Below, in pieces: positions 12,292-24,300 of a DNA stretch of 64,000 nt. Within the stretch, counting starts at the first letter, position 1. Each line of letters begins with the position of its first letter. The stretch comes from Castanea sativa (taxonomy: Eukaryota > Streptophyta > Magnoliopsida > Fagales > Fagaceae), in assembly GCF_040712315.1 (NCBI RefSeq), contig NC_134018.1:40487335-40551334 (forward strand), in the 5' to 3' direction. The notes beneath the pieces were generated by a model. It did not search any database, was not told the DNA's origin, and saw only the letters and a program-made list of their open reading frames with translations. Position numbers and translations under genes: made by a program.

Positions 12292-13173
12292 CAGGGGCGG
12301 CGCCACCTTTTCGCAAGGATGGTTGCACGACCACATGACCTGAAAAAAAAAAATATATATATATATATAATAATTTAAAATCTTATATTTATCTACCTTT
12401 AAAAAAAAATTTAACTCTGAATTTTTTTTAAATCAATAAAATTAAATTTTAGTCCCAACTTAAGGTCAACTTATAATAGCCGAGAATTTGGTCCAAATTA
12501 GCTGTCTTTATGAATGTCTTCCTGGGACCACTACATTTGTTGGTGGTTAAGAATGTCTTTCTAGGACCACTACATTTGTTGGTGGTTGCCCTTAGTCCAA
12601 GGTGTCATGATGTCTTTTTATGTTTTTTTGGTATTCTAGTTTTTTTCTTTCATCAATAAAATTTTCCACTGTTTATCTTTTAAAAAAACAATATATTAAG
12701 ATTTTTTAAGTAAAAAAAAATTACATATTTTTATATTCTTTTAAACTTATACTAAAGCTTTGTTTTTAGTTTTGACTTTACTTTTAATTTTTGCTTTATT
12801 TGACATATTGTTATTGTACGACTACTTTTCTTCAAAAACATTATAAAATATATATTATACAACTAATTGGTCAAAGTCACATAAATTTAACTTTTTTCAT
12901 TATACAACTACTTTTCTTTTTTCTTTTTTCAATAATTTTGATTAGAACAAAAAAATAATAGTTTTAGTTAATTAAGTGAATAAACTTAAAAAGTTACTTA
13001 ATTTTTATATAATATCAATTTTTAGTTAATTAAGTAAAATTTTATGTATTTGTGTGTTCTTTTTATTATTATTATTATTATCATCATCTTTAATATATAA
13101 ATTTTTTATTTATTAAATTGTATAATTTATGCTTTTTGAATAAGCCACCGAACAAATTTCGGAGCCGCCACTG
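12292..13173. mobile_element. hAT-like non-autonomous element
   Basis: The ends CAGGGGCGGCGCC (12292) and GGAGCCGCCACTG (ending 13173) are inverted repeats with two mismatches. The flanks TATGAGAT (12284-12291) and AATGAGTT (13174-13181) match at six of eight positions, which fits a decayed 8-bp hAT duplication. The interior is AT-rich and non-coding. It includes a perfect-looking 42-bp tandem pair at about 12513-12590 ('aatgtctt.ct.ggaccactac' followed by 'atttgttggtggtt') and an ATT trinucleotide run near 13060. Confidence 0.55.
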
Positions 13174-13706
13174 AATGAGTTGTAATAGGGATATATTACA
13201 TACACACACGAGGAGTAAATGAGATTCTAAAGCATATACAAACCAAACACTACTAAAAAGTAAAAAAGCCATAATATATTTAGTTGACCGAGAAAATAAT
13301 CAGTAAATAGTGTTCAACAGTTCTGGACAAAGCATTATAAAGGATGGCATATTCGTGTAGGCGTGGAAAGAAGAAGCTTAAATGTTAGCCAATCACAATT
13401 ATTGGAGAAAAATTATTATCTATATTATTTCTTAGACAGACTTAATTTTTGTTTTAAATTTTACATACAATATTAACTGAATGCGGATATAAACAAAGAA
13501 GCCTACTGTATCATTATTATTATATAGGCTATGGTTCTAGACAACAGTCAACAGATGAGGAAGCATCCATGGACAATGTTAGGCACAGAGAGAATAGTAA
13601 AGTAAAAAAGGAAAGTACAACTGAACAATGGAAAATTAAGATCAATCACCACTTCAGCTGATGAACACAAGACCAACCAATCAAAAATCCAAGTCGTTTC
13701 TACCAG
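13174..13706. other. 3' flank of the lipase gene
   Basis: No gene or element was recognised. Because the lipase is transcribed leftward, its 3' UTR and poly(A) site should lie here. AATAAA-like signals are not distinctive enough to mark one. Confidence 0.4.
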
Positions 13707-15119
13707 TCAATACTCCTCAGGTACAGGCAGATCTTCATCATCCGGCGGAGCCATAACCCAATCACCATTCTTATCTCGCACCATCCCTTTGTTCTTCTCT
13801 ACCCACCATGACCCTGGTACCAAACATTCATCCTTGAGAAACTCACACGACTTGTTCACCAGAGCCAAGCTTCTCTTAACCTTTAACTCAAATTCCTTTT
13901 CCTTCCCATTCCACCCAGCTACCGCATGCAACATGGCCTGCAAATTATGCCAATCACTTGGATTCTTTGAGTCTTTCAAGCTCGGTGACTTCCTTGTATC
14001 TATAACCAACTCAATCCCAGTGTCCACGAACCCCAACAAGTGCCCAGGATAGTGAGGTATGATATCAATGGTGTTCCTCACGTGCAAAACATTAAGATTT
14101 GGGTAACTTTTGAACCTTTGATTGAAAGCTTTATTGCCAACTTGTGGGCACCCAAACACAACTGCTGAAACTGGAATATCAGAAACACCATTCTCCACCA
14201 AATCAAAAGCGCTCAAAACTGATAAACTAGCACCAAGACTATGCCCCACTAGTGTCACACTTACCTTCTCATCTTGGTACTGCTTTATCAACGCCTTGAT
14301 TTTGGTTTGAAGCTGTACTCTTGCACTTGTTTTTGTGAATGACGACTTCGGGTCATCCGAGGTGTAGATTGTAAGCCAACCCCTCATGACTTTTGGAACC
14401 TTTTCATTATCATCATCGCTATCACTGCTACTAGCATCACCATCATTACCAGACTTAGCTACAGACACATGTTGTGGATGCATCAAAGACTGGACAGACT
14501 CGAGGTCAGCACCCAATACATCAATCCACTCGTAGTTCCTTGTAGTACCACGCCAGGCTACATAGATTTCACGTCTGCCTAAGGCGGAGCTAGCCTCGTC
14601 AGTTGTCACAGCTATATAGCCAATCCAATTGGACTCACGGTCCCAAGACTCACGGGACTGAGAGTGGAAGAAAAAGGCTTCACGCTGACCAACTCTGGCC
14701 GTGCCATAGAGAAAGGCCACAACTTGGTAATCAGAGGCAGCCTCAAACATGACTTTGTTGAAGAAAGAGGCCTTGCCATAGCGACTAAAGCCACAGTACT
14801 TGGAGTTCTGGTCGTTGTTGAAGGCATCATAGGTGCATTGGATGAGATCACCACAACGAAGTACGAGTTTTCGGAGGCTAAGGTTGAGAGGGTCCAATAG
14901 ACCTTCCCAATTGTTGCTACCTAGGAGTTCTGGCCATGTTGGTTCTTCTGCTTCTGGGTCTGTTTCTGTTGCTGCGTAATTGTTGTTGCTCATGGTTACA
15001 ATTGGAGTGCTGTTGTGGTTGTGGTTGTGATTGTGATTTGGACGATGAAGGGAAAGTTTGTGGAAGTGTGAGTGTGAGTGTGATTGTGTTTGCTTTGTGG
15101 AATTATTTCCCATCTCCAT
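13707..15119 (-). CDS. Phospholipase A1-II-type lipase, PLA1-IIdelta-like
   Basis: An intact 470-residue, single-exon class 3 lipase of the DAD1-like class II (cytosolic) group, which hydrolyses acyl groups from glycerolipids. The nucleophile elbow is GHSLG at 292-296 (catalytic Ser294), with the likely catalytic Asp at 352 (RNTIDIIP) and His at 391 (SDWHNLQAMLH). The body from about residue 60 (WPELLGSNNWEGLLDPL) to the end (VPGSWWVEKNKGMV...) closely follows Arabidopsis PLA1-IIdelta (At2g42690) as I remember it. An acidic loop (SSSDSDDDNE, 230-239) sits where that protein also has one. Odd feature: about 58 extra N-terminal residues, rich in His and Asn (NHNHNHNHNHN, 28-38). Met3 and Met43 are other possible starts, and Met43 (codon at 14991-14993) would give a length nearer the family norm. 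No chloroplast transit peptide is evident. It is the first gene of the conserved trio with MIP3 and the L1 gene. Confidence 0.93.
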   Translation of the reverse strand: MEMGNNSTKQTQSHSHSHFHKLSLHRPNHNHNHNHNSTPIVTMSNNNYAATETDPEAEEPTWPELLGSNNWEGLLDPLNLSLRKLVLRCGDLIQCTYDAFNNDQNSKYCGFSRYGKASFFNKVMFEAASDYQVVAFLYGTARVGQREAFFFHSQSRESWDRESNWIGYIAVTTDEASSALGRREIYVAWRGTTRNYEWIDVLGADLESVQSLMHPQHVSVAKSGNDGDASSSDSDDDNEKVPKVMRGWLTIYTSDDPKSSFTKTSARVQLQTKIKALIKQYQDEKVSVTLVGHSLGASLSVLSAFDLVENGVSDIPVSAVVFGCPQVGNKAFNQRFKSYPNLNVLHVRNTIDIIPHYPGHLLGFVDTGIELVIDTRKSPSLKDSKNPSDWHNLQAMLHAVAGWNGKEKEFELKVKRSLALVNKSCEFLKDECLVPGSWWVEKNKGMVRDKNGDWVMAPPDDEDLPVPEEY

Positions 15120-16075
15120 GCGATAGAGAAAATTATTTGGGATTTGATGGGTTGAGAAGAGGAATGATGGTTATGTATTTGTAGATAAAGAGTGGGTGGT
15201 GATGAACATGGTACTGGCCCACTACGAATAAGTCATTTAATTTAATTTTTTTTTCTTCTTGGTGTTTTCTTTTCTATTTCATTTCTTTTGTCTTTTTTGT
15301 CAGTTTTTGGGCAAATGTGGGGAAGGTTAAATTAAACCAACGCGGTTTTTAAAATGAAGATACCATGTGAAACATGGAAATAGTTTTCAACCAGCAATAG
15401 ACGCGTCTCGATTAGAACCTCACGGACTGCGTCATTACCATGTGAAACATGAGTGATGCTTTGGATATAGAAAAGTGCAGCCAACTCGTCACCTGATGAA
15501 TTGTGATTAGTATAAATGTGTCTTCACATAACCTATTATTATACTTATATTATCACAATTTTTTATACAATGAGTTATGACACAAAGTTGTACACTTTTA
15601 TTAATTTTTTATATCACAAGTTTTTATGCAATAAGTTGTGACATAAAATTGTACGCTTTTATTAATTTTCTATATCAATGCTCGCGGTACATATTTGATT
15701 CGTGGGTCAACTTTCTCAACAAGAATACCAACTTATTAGAGGCATTTATACAATTGACTTTTTAAAAAAAATATTTAATTTAGTGATATAGAAATGGAAG
15801 TTCTCGGCATTATACGTACGGGGTCACATCCAAAAAAAAAAAAAAAAAAAAGACTTATGGGGTGTGACTTTATGAGTATGAGTGTTTTTTTTTTAAGGTT
15901 GATTTTCTAAAAAAAATGGGTTTAATGACTTTTTTTTGATAATTTTTAAAAGACTAATTTAACACAATAGGAAATTTAATAAATTACAAGTTGGATACAA
16001 GTAAGATTTTATGAGAGCTACAGCTAATCAGTCGGCTTAACCAAGCAAAATTTGGATGGTTTGACTAGTTCAAAG
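15120..16075. other. Upstream region of the lipase gene plus AT-rich repeats
   Basis: The lipase promoter should lie immediately right of 15119. No convincing TATA box was found (a weak 'acaaatacataac' on the minus strand near 15172-15184). A two-copy tandem duplication of about 62 bp runs from 15549 to 15686 ('gttgtacacttttattaatt' and 'attgtacgcttttattaatt'). The open frame at 15577-15765 crosses it and is not protein-like. Confidence 0.4.
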
Positions 16076-16675
16076 TAAGAGTAGCAAAATTGGACACAAC
16101 CCACGAACTTGACACGACACGATACGAAATTAGTAAATTATGGGTTGAAGCCTAATGGATTAGTGTCATATTCGAGTTGACATGATTAATCCGTTTAATA
16201 AACGGGTTGGGTTAGTGTCCAACTCTTGAAACTCGTTTAACTTGTCTGACCCGTTTAATTAAATGACACCAATATATCCTTCAAACTTTAGGTATATCTT
16301 ATTAGTTATTATGGTTTATTTTCATTGACATATTATGATTGATTATTTGTGATATTGAGATATACTTTAATTTTGAATGATTATTTGTGATGCAGTTACT
16401 CATTAGTTCTGAATTTTATATTAATTTTTTTTTAGTTTTTCATAATTCATATCAATTTGGTTAATACTATTTTCTTATATAATAAAATCTGATAAATATG
16501 TCGACACAACTAACCCATTTAATAAATAAGTTGTGTTAGGGTTGAGAAATCTTGATCTGTTTAATAAACATGTCAAGTTAGTGCTGACTCATATAATCGA
16601 ATACTCATAAATCAACATGATACGAATCTGACACGCAAATATGAACCCGACACGCGAATACGAATTGTCACCCTA
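16076..16675. mobile_element. hAT MITE, 600 bp, 8-bp target duplication
   Basis: A perfect 8-bp duplication GTTCAAAG flanks it (16068-16075 and 16676-16683). The ends are TAAGAGTAGCAAAATT and AATTGTCACCCTA, imperfect inverted repeats of the form TAGGGTGRCAAATT. The body carries the characteristic 'gacacgacacgatacg', 'cgtttaataaacgggttggg' and 'caacatgatacgaatctgac' phrases shared with the larger element at 30400-32131, which lies in the opposite orientation. It is non-coding. Confidence 0.85.
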
Positions 16676-16683
16676 GTTCAAAG

Positions 16684-17667
16684 CTTGTGCACAATTTTTT
16701 TTTATTCACAATTTGATTAAATTAAACTTTTGAGCCTCAAAATATGGAATTATTTTTGTTTTTTATCCAATAAGTTTATAATTTTATATTTACACCCACC
16801 AAATTTAATTTTGTTTTCAAAATACTCGTTCCATCTAAGTAGGTGGCTAACTTGACTTTTGAGAGAGAGAGAAAAACCAAAAGAACCTATTCCATTCTGT
16901 TGCATTAAGTTACGAATATTGGTGTAATGATCAATTTAAAAATAAAATCAAACTTGGTGTACCAAAATAAAATATCTCAACCTTAAAAAATCAAAATCAA
17001 AATAACCTCCAAAATTTAAAGATTAAACTTTTAATTTAATCTCTGAATTTAAATCAGTTTTTTTTTTAATTAAGTATATAAAAAACCAGGGCACGAGGAT
17101 ATTCCCTGAAGAACATACAGATAGAAATCAATACAAAAACAGCGCACAATGTGCTTTAACTTTTCTTCCCCAAAAAAAGGTACTTTAACTTCAGCTAATA
17201 CATCAAAATAGCCTAGGTCAAGTTGCATAATCCACGATGCTAACCTGCACAATTTGATGAGTAAGATATGAATTTTAGTGAAAACCAAGGCACAATGACA
17301 TTCCTCGAAACACATACCGATAAAAATCAAAACAAAGACAATGTACCTTATCCAAAAAATAAAATAAAATAAAAACAAAACAAACAAATAAAGATACTGT
17401 ACAAATTTTTTTTAAAAAAAACATTAAAGATATTGTTCAATGTACACGGATCTCAAAGTAGAGCTAAATTGTATATTAGCTTATCTAATTTTTTTTTTAA
17501 TTTGTGAGGAATATCTAAATTGTATATTGTACCATGTACATTAGCTTATCTATATCTAAATTGTAAATAGTATAAAAATTGGATCCAATGACACATGTTT
17601 TTTATGTTAAAATATAGGTCAATAATACCTACATCTCAAAAAAAATAAATCAATAACACATGTTAAA
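16684..17667. other. Intergenic AT-rich DNA with a diverged direct repeat
   Basis: The segment at about 17085-17160 ('aaccagggcacgaggat' and 'cctgaagaacatacagata') recurs at about 17283-17350 ('aaccaaggcacaatgac' and 'cctcgaaacacataccgata'), two copies about 200 bp apart. The minus-strand open frame at 17070-17387 covers both and looks like chance. Confidence 0.4.
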
Positions 17668-17680
17668 ACTCCTGTAAGTC

Positions 17681-17849
17681 GTGAGTTCCAGTTAGCTCAA
17701 CTGGTAAAGTCTATAATGATTATATAAGAGACCTAGGATTCAATTCCCGCCTATACCAAAAACTAATTGGTGTCTTAGTCTGGTAATAAAGAGTTATTAT
17801 TAGGAGTGGAGGTCATAGGTTGAAAATCTTTAAAAAAAAAAAAAAAAAA
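17681..17849 (+). mobile_element. tRNA-derived SINE with poly(A) tail
   Basis: An A-box-like 'tagctcaactggtaaag' (17693-17709) and a B-box-like 'gattcaattcc' (about 17738) form an internal RNA polymerase III promoter. They are followed by a tRNA-unrelated body ('ccaaaaactaattggtgtctt' region) and an A tail of about 19. The target duplication ACTCCTGTAAGTC (17668-17680) and ACTCTTGTAAGTC (17850-17862) differ at one base. Older fragments of the same family occur at 19235-19365 and, inverted, at 29747-29885. Confidence 0.85.
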
Positions 17850-17879
17850 ACTCTTGTAAGTCATTTCATTATTTTCTTC

Positions 17880-18300
17880 CTATAAACATTTTGTCTAATT
17901 ATGACGGCAATTAATTTCAATCCGTAAACATATTTGGCATTCCGAGTAAAAAGTCCCACAATTTAAGGGGGGAAAAAATACTTTTATGGTAAAAATAACT
18001 GTCAGTGATAAATTTCTTCTCATAAACATTTTGGATATTCCTAGAATATTGCGGATAAAATTCTCTTACAACTTAACAAAAAGAAAAACAATGATGAAGA
18101 TAGTTAATTTCTTTCCATAGACATTTTGGATATTCCAAGAATGTTGTGGATAAAATCCTTTTATGACTTAACTTTTTAAAAAAAATGTATAATATTCATA
18201 TTCAATATTTTGATGAAAATAATTAATTTTTTCCCATAAATATTCTGGATATTCCAAGAATATTGTGGATAAATTCCTCTTACAACTTCAAAAAAAAAAA
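17880..18300. repeat. Degenerate tandem repeat, period about 110 bp
   Basis: Three clear units carry 'cataaacattttggatattc' then 'ctagaatattgcggataaa' with small changes, at about 18016, 18115 and 18235. A fourth, more decayed unit lies near 17885-17950. Each unit is followed by a short A-rich stretch. It has no coding potential. Confidence 0.6.
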
Positions 18301-18367
18301 AAAGTATAATGTCCATATTTAGTACTTTTTATCTTTATTAGCATGCTAAAACACTAATTGGTTTTTA

Positions 18368-18909
18368 GGCCTCGTTTGGGAGTAGAGAATGGAAAGGAAT
18401 GAAAAGAATAATTTTAGAATATTCTTCCCTTCCCTTGTTTGGGAGTTTTAATAGAGGGAATGAAAAGTCCATTCCTTTGTTTGGGAGTTTAAGTGGGAGG
18501 GAATGGAATGAATAAGAGGAAACACTCATTCCTCTCTATTCCCTTAAAACCTCAAATTTTCATCCCCTCCGAAATTGGAAGGAATGAGAGGGAATAGAAT
18601 TAGATTTAATGAATTTTTTACTAAAACTCCCAAAACACCCCTATATATTTAACCCTTTATTTTAAAATAGGGGTCTAATAGTAATATTGTCATAAAATGA
18701 TTTCATTATATTCCCTCCATGTTACTCCCAAACAAGATTACTTACATTCCATTCATTTTCATTCATTTCCATTCCTTTATTTTAAAACATCCAATCAAGG
18801 TTACTTAATTTCATTCCATTCTATTCTTTTCCATTCATTTCAATTCCCTTATGATCATTCCCTTCCCTTCCCTTCCCTTCCCTTCCCTTATGAACTCCCA
18901 AACGGACCC
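18368..18909. mobile_element. PIF/Harbinger (Tourist-like) MITE
   Basis: A TTA duplication (18365-18367 and 18910-18912) flanks ends GGCCTCGTTTGGGAG and the complement of GGGTCCGTTTGGGAG. The subterminal sequence is purine-rich on the left (GGAAAGGAATGAAAAG) and pyrimidine-rich on the right (repeated CTTCC). It is 542 bp long and non-coding; the open frame over its right end is low-complexity. It has the same architecture as the SEC31-carrying element at 7585-8800. Confidence 0.8.
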
Positions 18910-19234
18910 TTAGTGTAGGTGAGATTTTAACCTTATAGCTCTTATTCAACTATAATTGACTTTAGTACTGGTTGAGCTAATTGAAACTCATTTCATATTA
19001 TATATTTAGTTATTTATATAAAATGTTTCTAAAAAAAAGTATTTTATATAAAATATATTTTTAAGGTGGGTTTGGGATCATGTGAGCTCTTTTTTTTCTT
19101 TTTCTTTTTTTCTTTTTTGAATTGTTTTCAACAACAATGGTCATATAAAAACTTTTCAAAATTATTTTAATACTTCCTCAAACTTTATTGGTATCCATAA
19201 AAGTTAAAAGTCTTATAAAAAAAATATAAAAAAA

Positions 19235-19365
19235 GTGGGTTCCGATTATCTTAACTTGTAAAATTTTTAATTGTTGAAAAAGATATATTGGTTTGAACCA
19301 CACTTATACAAAAATTAATTAGTATCTTGATCTGATAACAAAAAATAATCATTATAAAGCAAATA
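19235..19365 (+). mobile_element. Degraded SINE copy
   Basis: It resembles the SINE at 17681: 'gggttccgattatcttaactt' at the A-box end, then 'ggtttgaacc', then 'caaaaattaattagtatcttg' and 'atctgataac'. No tail or target duplication remains. Confidence 0.55.
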
Positions 19366-19385
19366 TTATATGATGAAATATTATC

Positions 19386-19907
19386 TGTGAGGTGCCGAAG
19401 ACCCAAGAACCCGAGGACCCGAGGAAGGGAAGCCCGATACATAGTAAGCAAGGGAGAATAAAGGAATAAGGAAATTTATCCGAGAATACCTGAAGATGAA
19501 GTGGCATGGGCGTTGGTGACATAAGGGATGTATTGCAAATATCTGAATGTGGCAGGATAACTTAGAAGATTGCATTAAATGTCCAGCACCAACCTTTCTG
19601 GCCGCATTAATTAAAAAGTACCAACTTTGTCTGTTGCATTAATGTAGATATGACCTGAACAGTGCGGAACGCAAAGTTAGGGCTTTGCTCCATTACCGAC
19701 AAACAGGTGTCGGGGGAAGAAGCTTAATAGATTGCAAGGTGTAAGGCTGAGATGATAGGAGCCAATGATATAAATAGGAATCGGAAGATACAGAGGGGGG
19801 ACTATTGGTTGTTGGACCCTCTCTACCAAATATATTGTATTCAGATCTTTAATCAGGGAATGAGCAGTGAGATACATAGGCTGGTTTATGATTTTTTGGT
19901 CCTTACA
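19386..19907 (+). repeat. 5' LTR of the Tat-lineage element
   Basis: It starts TGTGAGGTGCCGAAGACCC and ends GGTCCTTACA. A TATA box TATAAATAGG at 19769-19778 probably marks the U3/R promoter. It is the same length as the 3' LTR. Confidence 0.95.
19769..19778 (+). promoter_or_regulatory. LTR TATA box
   Basis: TATAAATAGG is preceded by CCAATGA and is present unchanged in the 3' LTR near 29498. The position, about 130 bp before the LTR end, suits transcription start within the LTR. Confidence 0.7.
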
Positions 19908-19929
19908 ATTGGCGCCGTCTGTGGGAACA
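19908..19929 (+). promoter_or_regulatory. Primer-binding site
   Basis: Directly after the LTR comes ATTGGCGCCGTCTGTGGGAA. The core TGGCGCC is complementary to a tRNA ending GGCGCCA. This 'TTGGCGCCGTCTGTGG' form is common in plant Ty3/gypsy elements. The exact tRNA was not determined. Confidence 0.75.
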
Positions 19930-19958
19930 ACAATTTGATACATTCCGTTTAGAAGTAT

Positions 19959-21300
19959 ATGGCTGAGGCGTATCTAGAAAGAGAGGAATCAGTGAGTTCA
20001 TGAAATAGGGACGTAACCGTAAGTCTCCAGCAAGGAATAGGGAAGGGACATACCTCAGGGGTGGCGGAAGCACATGATAGCGGTAAGGGGGCTGAACAAC
20101 GATCACTAACTGAGGGGCAGATGTCTCGCGATGTTGTATTGCAACAAATGCAATATGAGATAGCTTACTTACGCAAGTGCTTGGATTGTAGAAAACGAGG
20201 ACGTAAGAGTTATGCTTGTTCTTCCAGTGACAGTTCGGAAGCAAACCTTGGAGGAAATGAGCCCCCAGTATTTGAGCCTACGCGAAGTGTGACCCGTGTC
20301 AGCGCATCGTCGGGTGTTAGGACAAAGAAGCAAAAGGAGATGAAGATGCCAGGTACTGATAGGATGTATCACGATGATGGAAGTGATGCAATGGGTAAAG
20401 CCCTAAGGCAAATCGCCAAATCCCCTTTTGTGACCAGGATAAATAGGGGAAAGCTACCTCGTAGGTTTTCTCAACCCATTTTTACTATGTACAACGGGAG
20501 GACTGACCCTGTAGAACACGTCAGTCATTTTAGTCAAAAGATGGTCGTTTACTCGAATAATGAGGTGCTAATGTGTAGAGTTTTTCCCTCCAATTTGGGG
20601 CCCGTGGCCATGAGGTGGTTTGATGCTCTGGCAGAAGGTTCTCTGAAGTCTTTTGAGGAGTTGACTAGGGCATTTGGAGCAAGGTTCATAACTTGTACTA
20701 GGATTCCAAAACCCTTGGATGCTCTACTGTCTATGTCTATGAGGGAAGGCGAAACACTCAAAACCTATTCCGATCGATATTGGGAAATGTATAATGAAAT
20801 TGATGGAGATGTGGGGAATGTAGCCTTGAGAGCTTTCAAGGTGGGCCTTCCCACGGAGCATGGGTTAAGGAAGTCCTTGACAATGAAGGCCGCGATAGAT
20901 ATGCGTTAACTCATGGACCGGATAGATAAGTATAAACAGGTAGAAGAAGACCAGGTGCAAAGCAAAGGAAAAATGAAAGTGTATCCGGAGAGGAAAGATC
21001 TTCGGGGAGGGGGGTTCCAAGGTAGTCGGCCTAAACGAGACTTTTCAAGCCACCTGATGACCGCCGAAACTCCTCTAATTAATTCATTATTCAAGGAACC
21101 CGTGCATCACATACTGGAGAAAATTCGGCATGAACCATATTTTAGGCCACCCAACAAAATGAATGGAGATGCATCCATGAGAAATCAGAACCTCCATTGC
21201 CATTATCATCAGGACAAGGGACATACCCGGAGGATTGCCAGACATTGCGCGATCATCTGAATCAATTGATTAAAGCTGGGAAGATCAATCATTTATTGGC
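19959..21300 (+). pseudogene. gag of the Tat-lineage element, inactivated
   Basis: The probable original start is the ATG at 19959 (MAEAYLEREE...), closed by TGA at 20001-20003. The long open part 20061-20909 holds the capsid-like gag domain (for example FTMYNGRTDPVEHVSHF and WFDALAEGSLKSFEELTRAF). A TAA at 20907-20909 interrupts the same frame, which then continues (MDRIDKYKQVEEDQVQ). Near 21225-21235 a frameshift falls within the 'CHYHQDKGH' zinc-knuckle-like region, and the reading continues in another frame (DCQTLRDHLNQLIKAGKI). The protein would form the virus-like particle core. It cannot be made from this copy. Confidence 0.9.
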
Positions 21301-24300
21301 TAAACTGGACGGGAAAGGGGGACAACAAGGCACTCGAAAATATTGGGGTCATGCTCCTCAACCATCTCTAGGCACTATTAGCGTCATTCTGGCACAACCG
21401 AGAGGAGAATTCGGGAAACCTTCTCGGGTCATGACCGTTCAAAACGGTTTTGGAAATGAAGTCATGGAGGAAAGTAATCAAGTAGATAAAAGAATGAGGT
21501 TCTCGGCGACGCCAATATTGGGATTTTCCGATAAAGATAAAGAGGGCACGTATCAGCCCCACGATGACACCTTGGTGGTAGCGGTTCGTATCGGGGGATA
21601 TGATGTGAGACGAGTCTTGGTGGATGATGGAAGTGGTGCAGAAAAATCATGTATCCTGGCCTATTTAATGGTTTAAAGTTGAGAGAAGAAGATTTGGAAA
21701 AATATGATCATCCTTTGGTAGGCTTTGATGGAAAACAGGTAATTCCACGAGGAATGATTAAGTTACCTGTGCAGGTGGAGGGTTCCGAAGTATAGGTTAA
21801 CTTCATAGTTGTTATGGCATACTCCCCGTACACGGCCATTTTGGCCAGGCCTTGGCTCCATGCAATAGAGGCAATTTCATCTACTTTGCACATAATGGTG
21901 AAATACCCTATACGAGGAAGTGTGGGAGTGTTACATGGTAGCCAGATGGTAGCCAGGCAATGTCTGACGTCTGCCACTATCCGAACGGGTCAAGGTTCAT
22001 TGGCAGGGGAGGTTCTGGAGACATCATAGCAATTAAAGGAGATTGCTCGGGAAGTTGGCGAAGTTGAGGGTGGAGGCTTTGCTGAGCAGATAGACAAGGT
22101 ATTTATAGGGGAAGATAAAGAGAAATATTTTCAAGTGGGATCAAAGTTACCGATACTGGAAAGGGAGGAGCTGGTTCAATTCTTACAGGATAACATTGAT
22201 GTTTTTGCATGGACGACTTATGACGTCCCGGGAATTGATCCAGAAGTCATTTGCCACCACTTGAATGTTAATCCCCATGCTATGCCACGAAAGCAGCCTC
22301 CTTGACGTGCGTCTCAAGAGCATGCGGAGGCAGTTAAAGAGGAGGTTAGTAAGCTAAAGCAAGCCGAGGCAATTAAGGAGATTTTTTATCCTGAGTGGCT
22401 GGCCAACACTGTTGTGGTAAAAAAGAAGAATGGCAAATGGAGAGTCTGTATTGACTTTACAGATCTGAATAAGGCATGTCCCAAGGACCCCTTCCCTATA
22501 CCCAGAATCGATCAATTGGTGGATGCAACTGTGGGGCATCCCCGAATGAGTTTCTTGGATGAATTCTAAGGGTATCATCAGATCCCTTTGTCACTGAATG
22601 ATCAGGAGAAGACGGCCTTTCGCGCCCCTAATGGCAACTACCATTACCGAGTGATGCATTTTGGTCTTAAGAACGCAGGATCCACTTACCAACGGATGGT
22701 GACTAGAATGTTTGATTCGTAGTTGGGGCGTAATATGGAAGCTTATATCGATGACATGGTAATTAAAAGTAAAAAGACGGGAGACCATTTGAAGGATTTG
22801 CATGAGACCTTCTCAGTTTTAAGAAAGCACAAGTTACGCTTGAATGCATCAAAGTGCTCTTTTGGAGTAGGCTCGGGAAAGTTTCTAGGGTACATGATAA
22901 CTCATCGGGGAATTGAAGTTAATCCCGATCAAATCAAGGCCATCTTAGGCTTGCATCCTCCTCGGAATCCTAAAGAAGTACGAAAGCTAGCCGGTATGGT
23001 TGCAGCCTTGAATAGGTTCATATCCCGGTCTGCAGATAGGTGCCGCCCCTTTTATTGTCTTTTGCACAAGTGGAAAGATTTCCGGTGGACTAATGAATGT
23101 AACTTGACTTTTGAGGATTTAAAGCAATACTTGGCTAAACCACCGATATTATCAAGACCAGAAAAGGAAGAAGTGTTATATGCTTATCTAGCCGTTACAA
23201 ATCACGCTATAAGTCTTGTCTTGATACGGAATGATGGTGGGGTTCAAAAACCAATATATTATGTCAGCAAGTCCTTACAGGAAGTAGAACAGCGATACCT
23301 ACTTTTAGAAAAAGCTCTTCTAGCCGTGGTGCATGCAACGAGGAAATTGCCCCATTACTTTCAAGCTCACACCGTAGTAGTACTCACCCTGTTGCCCTTG
23401 CAGGCTATTATGAGGAAATCGGATTACATGGGTCGCGTAGCCAAGTGGGGAACCAAGCTTGGAGCCTATGATGTCAAATATATGCCTCGGACAGCTATTA
23501 AGGGGCAAATCCTTGCCGATTTCGTGGCCGAGTTCACAGAAGGTCAGATCAACCAAGAAGATACCATGGTGACAGTGATAACCATCGAAAAGTTAGTTAT
23601 CGAAAAATCATTAAGGCTGGGATTCTCAGCCACTAATAATGAGGCTGATTATGAAGCTGTCTTGGTGGGCGCCCAAATGGTTAAACACTTGGGAGGGAAG
23701 ATAGTGAAGTTGTATTGTGATTCCAGACTAGTGGTAGGGCAAGTTAATGGAGAATTTGAGGCAAGAGATGAAAGAACGAAGAGTTATCTTGAACGAGTCA
23801 AAGGGGTGTTAAGTTTGTTTGAAATTTTCCAAGTACAACAAGTCCCAAGAGGACAGAACGCTCACGCTGATTCATTAGCAATGTTAGCCACATCACTGGG
23901 CTCGAAATTACCACGGATGGTCATGGTGGAGGATTTACTGACCTCTAGCCTGACAAGCATCTCGGCAGTACGGGTTCACAACATTCGTGTGGGCCCAAGC
24001 TGGATGGACCCAATCATAGCTTTCTTGTAGCAAGGAGTACTACCTGAAGATGGAACAGTGGCCGAGAAGGTACGAAGAAGTGCTCCCCATTACTGGCTGT
24101 CAGAGGAGCAGAAGCTCTATAGGCGCTCCTATGCAGGGCCGTATCTGCTCTGCGTACATCCTGAAGCTGTGGAACCCTTGTTGTAAGAATTACATGAAGG
24201 GGTATGTAGGAGCCACACCAGAGGAAGATCATTAGCTCACAGAGCCATGACTCAAGGGTATTGGTGGCCGAACATGTAGAAAACCTCTCAAGAGTATGCC

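Noticed and set aside
17681..17765. A tRNA gene, because of A- and B-box motifs
   Set aside because: No cloverleaf or anticodon stem can be formed. The poly(A) tail and target duplication make it a SINE. The same holds for 38723, 45241 and 48449.
18697..18918. 73-codon frame rich in Ser, His and Phe
   Set aside because: It covers the pyrimidine-rich end of the Tourist-like MITE and is low-complexity.
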